This document shows, piece by piece, positions 1 through 11,630 of a stretch of 64,000 nucleotides of DNA (position 1 is the first letter of the stretch; the number at the start of each line of letters is the position of its first letter). Both the position numbers and the translations under genes were made by a program. The notes below the pieces were generated by a model. It had not been told where the DNA came from and ran no database searches. It worked only from the letters and a program-made list of their open reading frames with translations. The DNA is from Bactrocera neohumeralis (lineage: Eukaryota; Arthropoda; Insecta; Diptera; Tephritidae), in the NCBI RefSeq assembly GCF_024586455.1, contig NC_065923.1:67553076-67617075 (forward strand), in the 5' to 3' direction.

Positions 1-1435
1 TTTTTATATTTAGTAGCTCCTAGAATCGATCATGGCCCATTTGGTATTATTTCACAGGCAATACATAAACACATATTTTAAATGAATTCAAAGTTTTTCA
101 ATAAACATTTTCCAAAACAAAAAAATATTTATCTTTAATCCTCTATAAATCAACACTAAGCATCACTTAATCAATCGTCATTAACAAAAACTGCAAAGCA
201 GAAAACAAAAGCGCAAAAAAATAAAAGGTCTTCATTAATTTATCATTGAATATTTTGTAGTAGATTGACAACAATGCTTTGTAGAGCTAGAGGGCATATA
301 TTTTTTAACAAGCAAATATTTTCAAGTATGTTTACTAATTGGTAACTTAGATGTCAATGGCGTTAAAATACAAAAAAAAAATTAAATAATAAAAAAAAAT
401 AAAAAAATTGGTTTTAAGAACCGCTTAAGTACATTTAACAGTTTCTGTCATTCAATCCCAAACTTGCATGTTTTTCAAGGTCGCTGATTACAAAAATATT
501 TAGTATTATATACTGTTCCAAAGCTAATAATAAAATTCATCTGAACTAAACACCAAAAAAATATAAATTGAGACAATTTATCAATTCAGTGCTTGCAAAT
601 ACAAAATCGATTTAAGCGCTTTTAAAAATCCGTCAAAAAATTGCTGTAAATATGATTAACGCTTTAAAGATCTCGTTTAATTATTGCTTGCTGTGACGTT
701 GTTGGCCGTCAAAAAGTAATAATTTGGTAAAAAAAGCTTGCAAAACCTTGATAAATCGGCTATTTCCGCGAGTGTGCTGCGCTGTAGCTTCGTCATTATC
801 ATCAATCAAAAGTATTAATATTTTTTTTCTAAATCTTTGCTTGAAAAAGGCAACAAATATAATTAGTAAATACTTAATGTCATTTTTTTTGGCTCGCCAA
901 AAAGCCTTTAAAGTAGGCAAAGCGTGAACGAGTTTATTATAAATTAAAGCACATAATTAAAGTTTTGCAACTTTTAAATAATAATCAAAAGTATTATATT
1001 GCTAATGATTTTATTCATTTTTGTCACCGGTATGAGAAAAAAGTCGTAAAATATAAAGTTATCACTAAAATAGTAAGAGATTTGAGAACTGAGATTGCTG
1101 AAATGGAGAACAAGAATCAGCAATATTGTGAACGAGACATTGGAAGATTGCACAGAAGTTTTTGCGACAGAAGAAAGCTGAAAATAGTTAATTTCCAGTC
1201 CTTACTGGTTACAGTACGTCGCCCATTGTGAACTATTGTTTTAATGTTATTGTTAAACTTGTGTTCTTAGGCTTTCATTTCAAAATTCTGAGGAGAACAA
1301 ATTGTGATTGCGTAAAATATTATACTAACGAATTTGAAGTAACAAATTACAAAATACAAGTAGCTCCACTATTGTGAATAGCCGCTAGTAAACTACAGCT
1401 AGCACCACGTGATCACCATTTCTTTATAGACGACT
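1..1435. other. AT-rich DNA without recognisable gene
   Basis: The stretch is AT-rich with poly-A and poly-T runs. Short open frames exist, for example an 88-codon one near 965-1231 on the plus strand. None shows a known domain, a good splice context, or non-random composition beyond Lys/Asn/Ile bias. I see no repeat ends here. It is probably intergenic or intronic. Confidence 0.6.
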
Positions 1436-1439
1436 GCTT

Positions 1440-1560
1440 CTAGTATACCTGTAGCGTGCCAAATTTCCTGAAAATAACTCATCAAATGAAAAGGTTTTTC
1501 TTGTAAGTCCTTGATTCCCATCGATCACTTTGTACGACAGCTACATGTTATAGTGCTCCG
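1440..1560 (-). repeat. Fragment of dispersed 'ATACCCTGAACAGG' repeat family
   Basis: Read on the minus strand, the segment gives a tract like 'TAGCTGTCGTACAAAGTGAT', then 'GGAATCAAGGACTTACA' and '...GAAATTTGGCAC'. This matches the internal unit of the larger repeat at 62226-62815 (TAGCTGCCATACAAACTGAT, then CAAGTTCTTGTATAGAAAAC, then GAAATTTGGC). It directly abuts the D,D41D mariner relic at 1546-2400, so the mariner may have landed in, or beside, this older repeat. Confidence 0.6.
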
Positions 1561-2400
1561 ATATCGACCTTTCTTTGGCATTTATTTTTCGAAGTTATCT
1601 TTTGCAATTGTTGGCCGCGGCTACGTCTCAGGTGGTCCATCCGTTGAGTCCAATTTTCGATGACCCTTTCGAGCATTTCGACTGGTAACTGGCGAATGAC
1701 ACGCTTGATGTTTTGCTCCAAGCCTGAATCGAAGAGGGATTGTTCGCATAGACATGACACTTTACCTATCATCACAAGAAAAAATCTAACGGTGCAATAT
1801 CACACGATCTTGGTGGCCAATCGACCATACTAAAACGTGAAATTATCTGCTCACCGAAGATTTGTGGGAAGTGGCGCCGTCTTGTTGAAACCAAATGTCG
1901 CCGAGATCAAGAGCTCTAATTTCAGGCATCAAATAGTCGGTTATCATGGCGCATTAACGGTCGTCATTGACGATTACGTTGCCACCGGCATCATTTTTGA
2001 GGAGAAATGGACTGATGAGTCCACCGGCTCACAAACCACACCAAACCTTTGTTTTTTCTAGATAAAATGAGAGCTCTTGATTCAACCTGCTCTCGTGGCA
2101 CTTCGTGCCAAATGCGGAAATTTTGCTTGTTTACATACCCTTTGAGCCAGGAATGGTCCTCACCGCTGAATAAAATTTGGCTCGTAAACGTCGGATCTTC
2201 TTGGAACTTTTTTCTTTACAGAACGTGAATTTTCGTAATAAAGTTGAACAATTTGTAAACGATGTTCAGGCGTAAGTCTTTCTATGATGAAATGCCAAAC
2301 AATACTGAACAAAAGTAATATGGTAGTTTGACACGTTTCACGCGTCATCTGTCAAAAAAGGCTATTGAAAGAAGTATCTCCACTTGAATCACCCTTATAT
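1546..2400 (-). mobile_element. Mariner-superfamily (D,D41D-like) transposon relic, copy A
   Basis: On the minus strand the element starts with an N-terminal piece (2160-2348) containing RLTPEHRLQIVQLYYENSRS, typical of the DNA-binding region of this family. It then jumps to the catalytic region (VYEPNFIQR, then KQN, then the third catalytic segment SCDIAPLDFFL) and ends in a C-terminal helix region at 1548-1775 (RVIRQLPVEMLERVIENWTQ). The segment between helix-turn-helix and first catalytic Asp is missing and several frames are broken, so no transposase can be made. It shares family with 4140-4730 and 21345-22015. The third Asp is kept here. Terminal inverted repeats were not clearly found; the probable 5' end lies near 2395. 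Confidence 0.8.
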
Positions 2401-4135
2401 ATTCAGCTGAATCAAAAAGGTTTCTAAACTAATTTATGAAAATAAGAACAGCAAAAAAACAGCTTTACTTTAAAACAGACAATCGAGGATTACTCCATCT
2501 TCGGAGATTAAAAGCAAACGTCAACAAGAAGTAAGGAAGAGCATGAGTTAAAAAGGTTCATGAACTGAAGAGAAATGTTGCTCTCGATTATACACTCGAA
2601 GTAAATATTATATGAATCATTATGATTAAGCAAAGCATCACCTCAAAACGCTATTGTACCTGAAGAACCGATTTCGATGGCAAGAAATAATTATACAAAA
2701 TTTGTTTTAAAGCTGGAAACATGTATGAAAAAATATACACTTTGTATTTATAGTATTTCTTTAAATTCGAAAATAATGTCACAATGCTAATACTAGTCAG
2801 TCAACTCATGCTTAATATCTACAAACGTCAGCTAATAAAATAAAGTAAACAAAAATATAATGTTATTAGAAGCTGCCTGATTAACCGCTATATACCGCAC
2901 TTGTATTGAAAATGCTGCCCACACTTAGATAACGTACGAGGTATAAAAAATCTATACATAAATTAAAGCAACAACATTGCTACTCATTCACCAGTGTGAA
3001 GACTACAAAAACCGACGCTTTTCAACGGCCACGACTACCTCGATAATCGTTTAATATGCAACACACATTGGCGCATAAAAAATAAAATCTCCGCGTACAT
3101 AAACATTAATAACATATAGTGTATGAAAAGATATCGTCGAGAAAAAATCAACGCACTTCACGAACAATAGCCAACAAATTAATGCACCCCATGGCGCTAC
3201 CGTGTTTGCGCGCTTGCGCCTCGCGTTTAGTTGTGATCTTTGTTGTTGTTCAAGATCACAGAACGTGCGTCAGGCAGGCTGTCCGTTAACGCCAGTGTTA
3301 TAAGCATGTAAACCCATATCGTAGATGATGTTAGACAATAATTTGAAATTTTGCTAAATCATTGCGCGTTAAAATTTGTTTAAAAACAAAAGTACTCAAG
3401 GATTAGTGATCACAAATGGTGTTGAAGATAACTTTCAATATTAAATCAGGTGTTATTTTGTTTTATTGTACAATATTTCGCATTAAAAATCAATTATAAT
3501 CTAGTATACTGGCTATATTCTAACTAAGGATATACTGATTGCAGGAAATATGATTATCGAGTGAATAAACTCTCAGACAAAAATGTACTAAGCAAAGATT
3601 TCCTATGGTTTTGCAAAGTTATGGTCCCAGACCCGAGGCACTTATTCACACGTTAATAAACAAGTAAAATCTTGGGAGACCCTCTTTTAAGCCATTAAGT
3701 CTTGCTGTCGAGTATTTTTCGCTTCCGTCACTTATTTGGCAAATATTACACTGACTTCAAAAATACTCTTTTGGACTTAGGTGACGGTTATTGATCGGTT
3801 TTGAAAATTACCTTTAGCTATAGTTTCTTTAATGTGTCTGATTCGGCCAATTTGAAACCTCGCTCGATCTGCTGTTAGAAGTTTATAGAAAGCTTAACTG
3901 GGTTTCGTGCCAAAATTCAAACATAGATCCGCGTTCAAATTTTGTGAAGCTGTGGAAAGATACAACTTATTTTCATCCGTCAACTGAAGTCAATTCATGA
4001 AAATCAAGGTATAAGCTATAATGGTTTAAGGCAATCTGATGATCATTTAATTTTTAAAGAAAAATCACACTGTTTGATCATTCGAAAGAGCATTTTTTTT
4101 GAAATCTAAAGGATGATACATTTAACATTATCGAC
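2401..4135. other. Unassigned DNA, no gene seen
   Basis: Ordinary AT-rich sequence with one richer patch near 3170-3310 (CpG-containing, with CGCGCTTGCG-like words). There are no long open frames, no recognisable transposon ends and no splice-flanked coding stretch. Confidence 0.5.
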
Positions 4136-4139
4136 TGAC

Positions 4140-4730
4140 ATAACTCGGATAACTGGTGAATGACACGCGTGATGTTGCGCTCCTAGGTCTTAATCGAAGA
4201 GGGATTGTCCGCATAGACTTTAAACTTTACATAACCTCACAGGAGAAAATCTAACGTTGTGATATCACACGATTTTGGTGGCTCACCGAAGTGTTCCTCA
4301 ATAAATCCATTGATTGGTGCGATGTGTGGGAAGTGGCGTCGTCTTGTTGAAACCAAATGTCGTCGAGATTACGAGCTTCAATTTCAGACATCAAATAGTC
4401 GGTTCCCATTGACAGATACGTTCTCACCGGCATCATTTTTGAAGAAATATGGACCGATGATTCCACCGGCCCACAAACCACATCAAATCATTTCTTTTTT
4501 TGGACAAAAAAGCAGCTCTCTTCAGGCTGCTCTGCGCCCCAAATGCGGCAATTTTGCTTGTTTACATACCCATTGAGCCAGAAATGGGCCTCATGGCTGA
4601 GCAAAATTTGGATCGAAAGCGTAGGATCTTCTTGGAACTTTTCAATGGAACGATTTGTAAATGTTGTTCAGGTGTAAGTTTTTCCATAATGAAATGCCAA
4701 GCAATACTGAACAATATTTCTAGCTAAGTG
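4140..4730 (-). mobile_element. Mariner-superfamily (D,D41D-like) transposon relic, copy B
   Basis: The minus-strand reading gives GLNGYVNKQN-like sequence, a GRWNHRSIFLQK-type stretch in shifted frames, then LDDIWFQQDDATSHTSHQSM (second catalytic Asp) and RDITTLDFLL (third catalytic region). It shares long stretches with copies at 1546-2400 and 21345-22015. An N-terminal scrap (4660-4730, EKLTPEQHLQIV-like) is joined directly to the sequence preceding the first catalytic Asp, so about 100 codons are missing. Frames are interrupted several times. It is dead as a transposase gene. Confidence 0.8.
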
Positions 4731-5024
4731 TCTTTTAGCGAATCTTTCGGCCAACCATCTCCAATTTGTTGTTTTAAATATTGAAAATTATCAAGTTTTC
4801 GAGAAGGACTTTGGACGTAATTTTTAGTTATTTCAAGTTCGAATCTGTTCTGTGATTAAAGTGTGCTGTAAAAGTACACTCGTATGAGTCTTTCTCAAGA
4901 AATTTTGTTTCTAAACTATATATTTTTGAATATGAATAAATTCGAAGTTGTAAAAACACCCTCTATGATTTCAGTTTAAATTTTTCATTTCCTTTTTAAC
5001 TATTTGATAACAAAATCCACTGCT

Positions 5025-5136
5025 AAGTGAATGTTGTTACCAATGAAAAAGCGTAACAGCCTGCTGTTGTTAACTCGGCTATAATTGCGTAAGCGGTGTT
5101 TACGCCAGTAAAGAAGAAGAAGAAGTGAATGTTGTT
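5025..5136 (+). mobile_element. 5'-truncated RTE-type LINE 3' end with 14-bp target-site duplication
   Basis: An 84-base insert (5039-5122) ends in ...TTTACGCCAGTAAAG(AAG)n and contains AATTGCGTAAGCGGTG. The same 3' terminus is seen at 35153-35200 in the RTE copy there. It is flanked by perfect 14-base direct repeats AAGTGAATGTTGTT at 5025-5038 and 5123-5136. This is the structure of target-primed reverse transcription with extreme 5' truncation. The perfect duplication suggests a fairly recent insertion. Confidence 0.88.
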
Positions 5137-6747
5137 GTTCATATTGGCAGCTTACTTTATAGTTACCACTCTACTTACAAATCTTTTAAAAAATTTATAT
5201 TAATGAAGTGTAAAAAATGCAATAAAACTAGCGATTCCTCGACACATTTTCAACCGCGTTTTCAAAATCAAGAGCTATTAATTATATTATAGAGAAAAAT
5301 TATAAATTTAAATGCCTAAAAATAAATATATATGTAAAATAATTTTTAAATCTGCGCACAGAAATAAGCGCTTATGCAAGAAACGTTAAATGATAGATTT
5401 TCGAATATAGCTTCTACCGAAATTCAGTGGCATTTTAGCTTTAGGGGGGCCTTTGTTGTCAGCCAATTAGGTATTAATTAGCGCTTAAAACGTTTCTCAT
5501 TGCCATAGTGGGCCAAATTTGCATTTTTAAATAAGCAATGAATTTTGTCTATATTTTGTTTTTGGTTTCATGTTTTTTTCTATTTTTCTTAATTTTTTTG
5601 TAATTTTTTTTGGAAAGTTTTTTTTGTTTTTTTTTTTAGCTAGTGGTTGCCCCAGGCTTTTAAAATTGAAAAACAGCGTTTTTTTTTTTTTATATTTTTT
5701 TTATTTATAAGTGCGTTTTTTTTTTAACTTTTTTCTTGGTTTTACTTTTTTGTTTTTGTTTAGTGTTGTGGCAAGCATTTACAGTTGCGTTGGTATTGTG
5801 ACCACTTGTTTAGCAATGCAAATGAGTCAAGGTTAAAGCATGGCAAACGGAAAAAAATAAATACAGAAATAAAAAAAAACAAAAAAAGATAAAGTAAAAC
5901 AAATTATGAAGTAATAACGTACATAATGTACATAAATAAAAAGTAATAGCACGCATAGAAAAATTATTGATATGGAAAAGCATAAAAATCAAGCGGAAGA
6001 ATTGAAAAAAATATGCTACGCACGTTTTTCATGGTTTCCCGGCGCAAAGCGGCGCTTGTCTCGTAGTTTATGCATTTTTTCTCCCTTTTTATTTATTTTC
6101 TGTTTTTTTTTTCTATAGTTCACATGTGTTTTATATAAATAAACATACAAACTTGTTAACGCATTTTTGTTGTTAAACATTTCTAGGCATAATTTTCTAT
6201 AAAAATACCAAATTTAATTGACGTGTGACAATAGTGTGCTTACTCTACACATACACACGTATATAACTATGTAAATATGTTCACAATGAACCCTTTATTA
6301 TTTAACAACAACAACACATGAGTATTGTAATTTTTTCTCAAACCTATTCACAAACATTTCGATTAGCGTCTGCGCATGCGCTTGAGTCAGCGCTTAGACC
6401 GCCACTTTTGTGCTATTTTTTACATCATACATACATAAGTATACATACATACATATATGGGCATTACATCACAGCCATTATTAATAAATGTTCATTCAAA
6501 CAAACATACGCACATAAGTAGGTACATATGTACATATGTACGTATGTTTGCTTTTACCCAATTCTATTGTTTTCATTTACGATTTACATTAAATAGCATT
6601 TAATTGATTTGCTGTTTGAGCTCGCGGCATTTCTTTATTAATTTATGTTCCACGTTGTTGTTGATGTGCATAAATATACATGTAGTTGTTGCTTTTGTTG
6701 TTATGCATATTCATTAAATTTGATTAATTTTATGTTTTTATGTTGTA
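5137..6747. other. T-rich and microsatellite-rich DNA
   Basis: Long T runs occupy 5560-5770, and A/T-rich sequence continues to about 6020. ACATACAT/ATGTACATATGT microsatellite tracts lie at 6420-6550. The open frames here are low-complexity Phe/Leu or Thr/His/Tyr chance frames. I see no gene. Confidence 0.6.
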
Positions 6748-7700
6748 AGCTGGTTGGTAATTTTTCGATCCGGGGACAGCCAGGTAGCTTGATGCATCTT
6801 TTTATGCTGGAATCTAGTACTACAGATAACCATATTTCGGGCCCCGGCGAAGTCGATCAGCCTCAGCCCATTTGGGGATGTTTCGTCGTGGAGGCTGAAT
6901 GTACCGACCGTAGTGCCAAAGATACCTTCTTTACCCACCCTGGCGTTAAAGTCGCCAAGCACGATTTTGACATCGTGGCGGGGGCAGCTCTCATAAGTGC
7001 GCTCCAAGCACTCATAAAAGACATCTTTGGTCATATCGTCCTTCTCTTCCGTCGGGGCGTGGGCGCAAATCAGCGATATGTTGAAGAACCTCACTTTGAT
7101 GCGGATTGTGGCTAAACGTTCATTCACCGGAGTGAATGATAGTAATCGGCGACGGAGTCTCTCTCCCACCACGAATCCAACACCAAACTTGCGCTCCTTT
7201 ATATGGCCACTGTAGTAAATGTCACAAGGACCTACTCGTCTCTGTCCTTGTCCCGTCCATCGCATTTCTTGGACGGCGGTGATGTCAGCCTTTGCTTTTA
7301 CGAGGACATCAGCCAGCTGGGCAGCGGCACCTTCTCAATTAAGGGTCCGGACATTCCAGGTGCATGCCCTCAAATCGTAGTCCTTATTTCGTTTGCCATG
7401 GTCGTCATCAAAAGGGGGGTCTCTCATCCGAGGCTGCTTTTTCTTTTTCATTGGAGTGTTTTTTTACGTGGCGGGTCCCAAACCCTGCAGCCAACCCTGT
7501 GAAGGAGATGTTTCGCCTTCTCACTTAGCTCGCCTTCAAGCGGATGTTTTTTGGCAACCCAGAGTATACTTGTTCGAAGACCGGAAGTCGTGAGCTACTT
7601 GAACAATATGTAAAAGTATCACTTCTGGCTACTCCCAAGTGAATGGCGCCCAGAGAACTTTCCTCACTTGCGTCAACTTCCACACATGGCTCCATCCTCC
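6748..7700 (-). mobile_element. RTE-clade LINE fragment: 5' end plus apurinic endonuclease domain
   Basis: The element runs leftward. Its 5' terminus is the GGAGGATGGAG (minus strand) at 7690-7700. An endonuclease reading frame begins near 7390 with CTWNVRTLN, then ADITAVQEMRW, ICAHAPTEEKDD, IVLGDFNARVGKE, NGLRLIDFA and WLSPDRK. These are the ordered metal-binding and catalytic motifs of the APE-type endonuclease of RTE elements. There is an in-frame TGA just after NVRTLN. The copy stops abruptly at about 6748, just before the expected NQIDHI and SDH motifs. The reverse transcriptase is absent, so this is a dead fragment. The same family occurs at 35153-36303, 51311-51369, 57215-58010 and 63640-64000. 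Confidence 0.88.
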
Positions 7701-10425
7701 ACATACGAGTATTACTACTCCTTCACCGGTCTGTCTGTAACGCTTTAAAGACGACTCGTATGTAGATGGTACAAGGAATTCTGAATATTTGGATGAATGT
7801 GAGCTTCTCTTGGCTAAAAGCACACAAAACCGAACTATAGTCAAAAATTTATAACCTCATATAGTGCTTACAGCGCTTCGCTTTTCAATTACTTCAAAAT
7901 CGTAGTAATTTGATTAGAGTTTTCGACTGCAATGTAACTCTTCCAAATTTCAGTCATCTCCGTTCTGAATTTTGTTGAATTGACGCTTCTACCTCTGATG
8001 ATAATGACAGTTACCAAGTCTCTTATTCCATCTTAACAGTAATTCGTTCCAGTCTTAAAAGCTTCGTGATTCTAGATTGTCCAGCAATTTGTGGAAGCAA
8101 GCTCAAGACTCTATATTATATATAGACCCTATCTAGGGTTTAGGGTTTATTGTGCCCTCCTCTATATCACATATAGTCACCAAGGTCCAGCATCCTGAAT
8201 AATTCCAGAAGCTTGCTGGTATTACATAAACCCATGCTGCACCCGTTTTTAAATAGAATATTTGAATTAATTTTGTTTTTTCACGCTTTGTGTATGCAAC
8301 ACAGTCTTGAGTTGACCTTCACCTGCTCTAATTTTGTTTGTATAATTATATTGTAAACAATAAAGCAATTAATCACTTCAATAATTGTAGACTTTCAAAA
8401 CAAACGCAAACATGCCCACTTGTAATTGTCAATTGAAATGGGTCAGTCGGTTGTGAAAGGTCGCGCATTTGTATGAGAAGAATGAAAAACTCGCAAAGAC
8501 AATTTATTACAACAACTGACATTTGTCAATTCACATTTTGGTGTTTAAAAATTTCACGCTCCATCAAAATAAATGCGTGTACAAAGGCGGTGGTTTGTTG
8601 AGACATAATGGAGGAGCCTTTAAAAGAGGTATAAAAGAGGGTGTTGTGTTAAAAATAAGTTCAATTCTTTCATAGTTTTTTATACTTTTTCAGTAGTTTG
8701 TAGTTAAATTTAGATAATACATATAATTTTTTGAATTTTGAAATAAAATTTTAAGTTTCCATAACTTTGTTGAATTTAATATGCTTAGGTTTTCTTAAAA
8801 TATACCTATTCGAGTGCAGAGGCCCGAATTTCGAGCGTTTTTTTGCAATTTGGTATTCTCATGATATGTTTAACATTTATATTTGTATATTTTTTAAATA
8901 ATTTTATGATTTCGTGACCATAAGTTTTTTTATAATATATTTCTTTATATTTCAAGAATAAATAAATAAAAATTAAAAAATAAATAATAAATAATTTTTA
9001 AAAAGTTGTGCAGAGAGGTACGATTTTTTTCAATTTTCTTGACTAGAATGTGCTTAATTTCTGATTTTTTTATTGATCTTTTTTTATCACTTTTTAAATA
9101 AAAAAATCTTGCATACATATGAACATATTATATTTAGAAATTCAGCATACATTTACTTTTCAATTCGTCAGCCATACATAAAAACAAAACAAACATTTTC
9201 ATACACAAATACTATTTTATGCATTTTCATTTCTAATCTCTACCCAATTGACCCATTAAACGATCAATCGCTCGAGTCATACCACGCGGCATGCCAGCAT
9301 AAATGTTTGTTGTTCCTGTATTTATTTATACACATTTTTCCATATACTGTTGCTTGCAATTGTTGGTATGTATTAAGTAATTTTGAACTTAGCGCTCGAT
9401 TTTGTTATCAGCAAAAATATTAAATTTTTTTCTTTTTTATTGCTGTAAGCTTTGTATGTTCTTTATGGCTTTGCGGCATGCAACGATAGAGCAACACACT
9501 ACACTTCTGACTTTTTATTACTCAATTAAACAAGAAAATTTATGTTAATTGATTTGTAAATTAACGTGATTACACAGACATATTTTGAGCTCAATATTCA
9601 ATATTCAAGAATACTTAAAACTTTTTTAAACACGTGCTAAGGGTATAGCTTTGTTTTTCTGATGGCTGGAATCAGCTGATAAATACGATAGATGCCTAGA
9701 ACTAAAATATTAAACCTAGTTTATACTTTGTTACAAAATTTGTATGCTCTTCTACACTGTTTTGTCAAACTTTTATTTAAAAATTTCGACAACTCAGCCG
9801 TTGGTGCGGCACTTCAGCTCCCTTGACATCACAAAAATAATACTTTCTACCAGCATAACTCATAATTGGTTAAACACAAATAAAAAAAAAATGAAATATT
9901 TCGTTAGTTTGATGAAGGGAAAAACTATAAAATTTAATTTTTGATAGACTCTACATATATAATTCTGGTTAAGCGGCTAACCTTATATTAAGAAAATGGC
10001 CGTAAATAAGGTTTAGGTTTGACTTGATATACATAAGTATGTAAAAGAATTGTATTTATATTTGAAATCTACCGAGCGGTTTTTGAGCTAGAGTGGTCAC
10101 CAGTTTAAGGTCCGTTATCTCAATGTCAATGTTAGTAGAAAATACATTTCTTCTTCAAATTAACGTCAGGATTTGCTTCGAAAAAATTAGTTGTAATAAA
10201 AAACTTCTTCGTTCAATGACTACATAATGTTATTTCAACGATGTGTTAACAATTTAAGCAAAATCGCTTCATAAATTTTCGAGAAATCGTGTGCACAGAT
10301 TTTTTAGATAAACGCTTCTAAGTGACAAAGGCTGATGAGCGGAACTTCCGAAGGGTTTTTTGTTAAAACTTTGCTCGGATCGATTTGATAATGGAGTTTT
10401 ATTATGTAACATTTAAAAAAACTAG
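7701..10425. other. Unassigned AT-rich DNA
   Basis: No domain-bearing frame or repeat boundary could be recognised. A few tracts (8130-8170, TATA/CTATCTAGGG-like) look locally repetitive. Open frames at 9073-9423 and 9744-9944 are Phe/Ile/Tyr/Asn-rich and typical of chance frames. Confidence 0.5.
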
Positions 10426-11365
10426 GTTATTATATTTTTTTAGAAATATTTTTTTATTTATTTATTTTTCTATTATCTAAGATTTGTTTTCTTTTGTTTG
10501 TTTATTTTTTATTTATTTATTTGTCTATTATTTAAAAATTATTTTTGGTTGTTTAATATTAATTTATTTTATTTATTTACTTTTTTGCGTTAATTTTTAG
10601 TTTTATTTAATTTCAATAACTCAGTTTTTACGTTTTAACATTTTGAACATTTTAGAAATAAAATTTGTAAAAACTTTTTAAATTAAATATTACCATATTT
10701 TTTTATTTATACTTTTGTCTTTATGTTATTAAATATGTTTATATTATTTTATGTTATTAAATATGTTTATATTTTATTATTTAATTTTTATTTTATATTT
10801 TTAAATATTTGCTAATATCATTTAATTTTTTTTTATTTGCATCTGAATTGCTTTTTTTTTGTGTCTTATTAATTTCAGTTGGATAACTTAATTTTATATT
10901 ATGTGTTTTAATTTTATTTGTTTTTAATTATTTATTGATAATTTTTTTTATTTTTTATAATTTAATTTTAAGTAATAAACTTTTTTAATAAATAAATATT
11001 TTTTTAACTGTATATAAAAGACTGTTTTTTCTTATTTTGTTGCTTCAAATTTTATTTAATTTTTTTAATATTTTATGTGTACATACATATATTTTTAATA
11101 AATAATAAATATATTTTTGTAACTTTAATTAGTTTTAAAAAACTGAATTATTTATTTATTTGGCTGTACATATATTAATGACTATTTAGTTTAATTTTAC
11201 TTTCGTACACTAAATTTTTTTAGTTAAAAATTAAAAGTATATATGTCTATACATATGTATATAGTCGAAGTCGATTAAGAATCGAAAATTTCGAAAGTTT
11301 TGAGCCTGTTTTTCAGTTGAAAAAAAGGTTGCCTCAAAATGGCACACCCTAATATATACTAAAAT
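10426..11365. other. Extremely AT-rich low-complexity tract
   Basis: Nearly pure A/T sequence built from TTTATTTATTT, TTAAATATGTTTATATT and similar words, including a near-perfect short duplication at about 10718-10772. It contains nothing gene-like. It could be slippage-expanded intronic DNA or a scaffold/matrix-type region. This is inference from composition only. Confidence 0.6.
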
Positions 11366-11389
11366 TTAATGCTGTAATATATATATAAT

Positions 11390-11589
11390 ATAAAGCGGGA
11401 CCAGGTGCGCAGATGTAAATCTCTCAATGAGAAAAATGGAACGCCACCCTGAAGTAATGCAAACGTGGTCCCAGGGTGGGCGACGGTTCTTTAGAGGGGG
11501 GGTTTGTAGTAACCTGCAAGTGGCACATACTGCTGCTGTGACGATAGCACCGATGATGCGGAAGGCATTTTCCACCCCCTCACCCGCAA

Positions 11590-11623
<34 letters not shown>

Positions 11624-11630
11624 TAATACA
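11390..11630 (+). mobile_element. Probable retroposon 3' end with A-tail and TA microsatellite
   Basis: A GC-richer 200-base island sits abruptly inside AT-rich DNA. It contains GGTCCCAGGGTGGGCGACGG and ends TTCCACCCCCTCACCCGC followed by a pure A run (about 11588-11607) and then (TA)n. An island that ends in an A-tail is the signature of a LINE or SINE 3' end on the plus strand. I cannot name the family. No target-site duplication was found by eye. Confidence 0.55.

Noticed and set aside
965..1231. 88-codon plus-strand frame with Glu/Lys/Arg-rich helical look
   Set aside because: It starts at a non-ATG codon, has no recognised domain, splice context or homologous second copy. Composition fits AT-rich chance coding.
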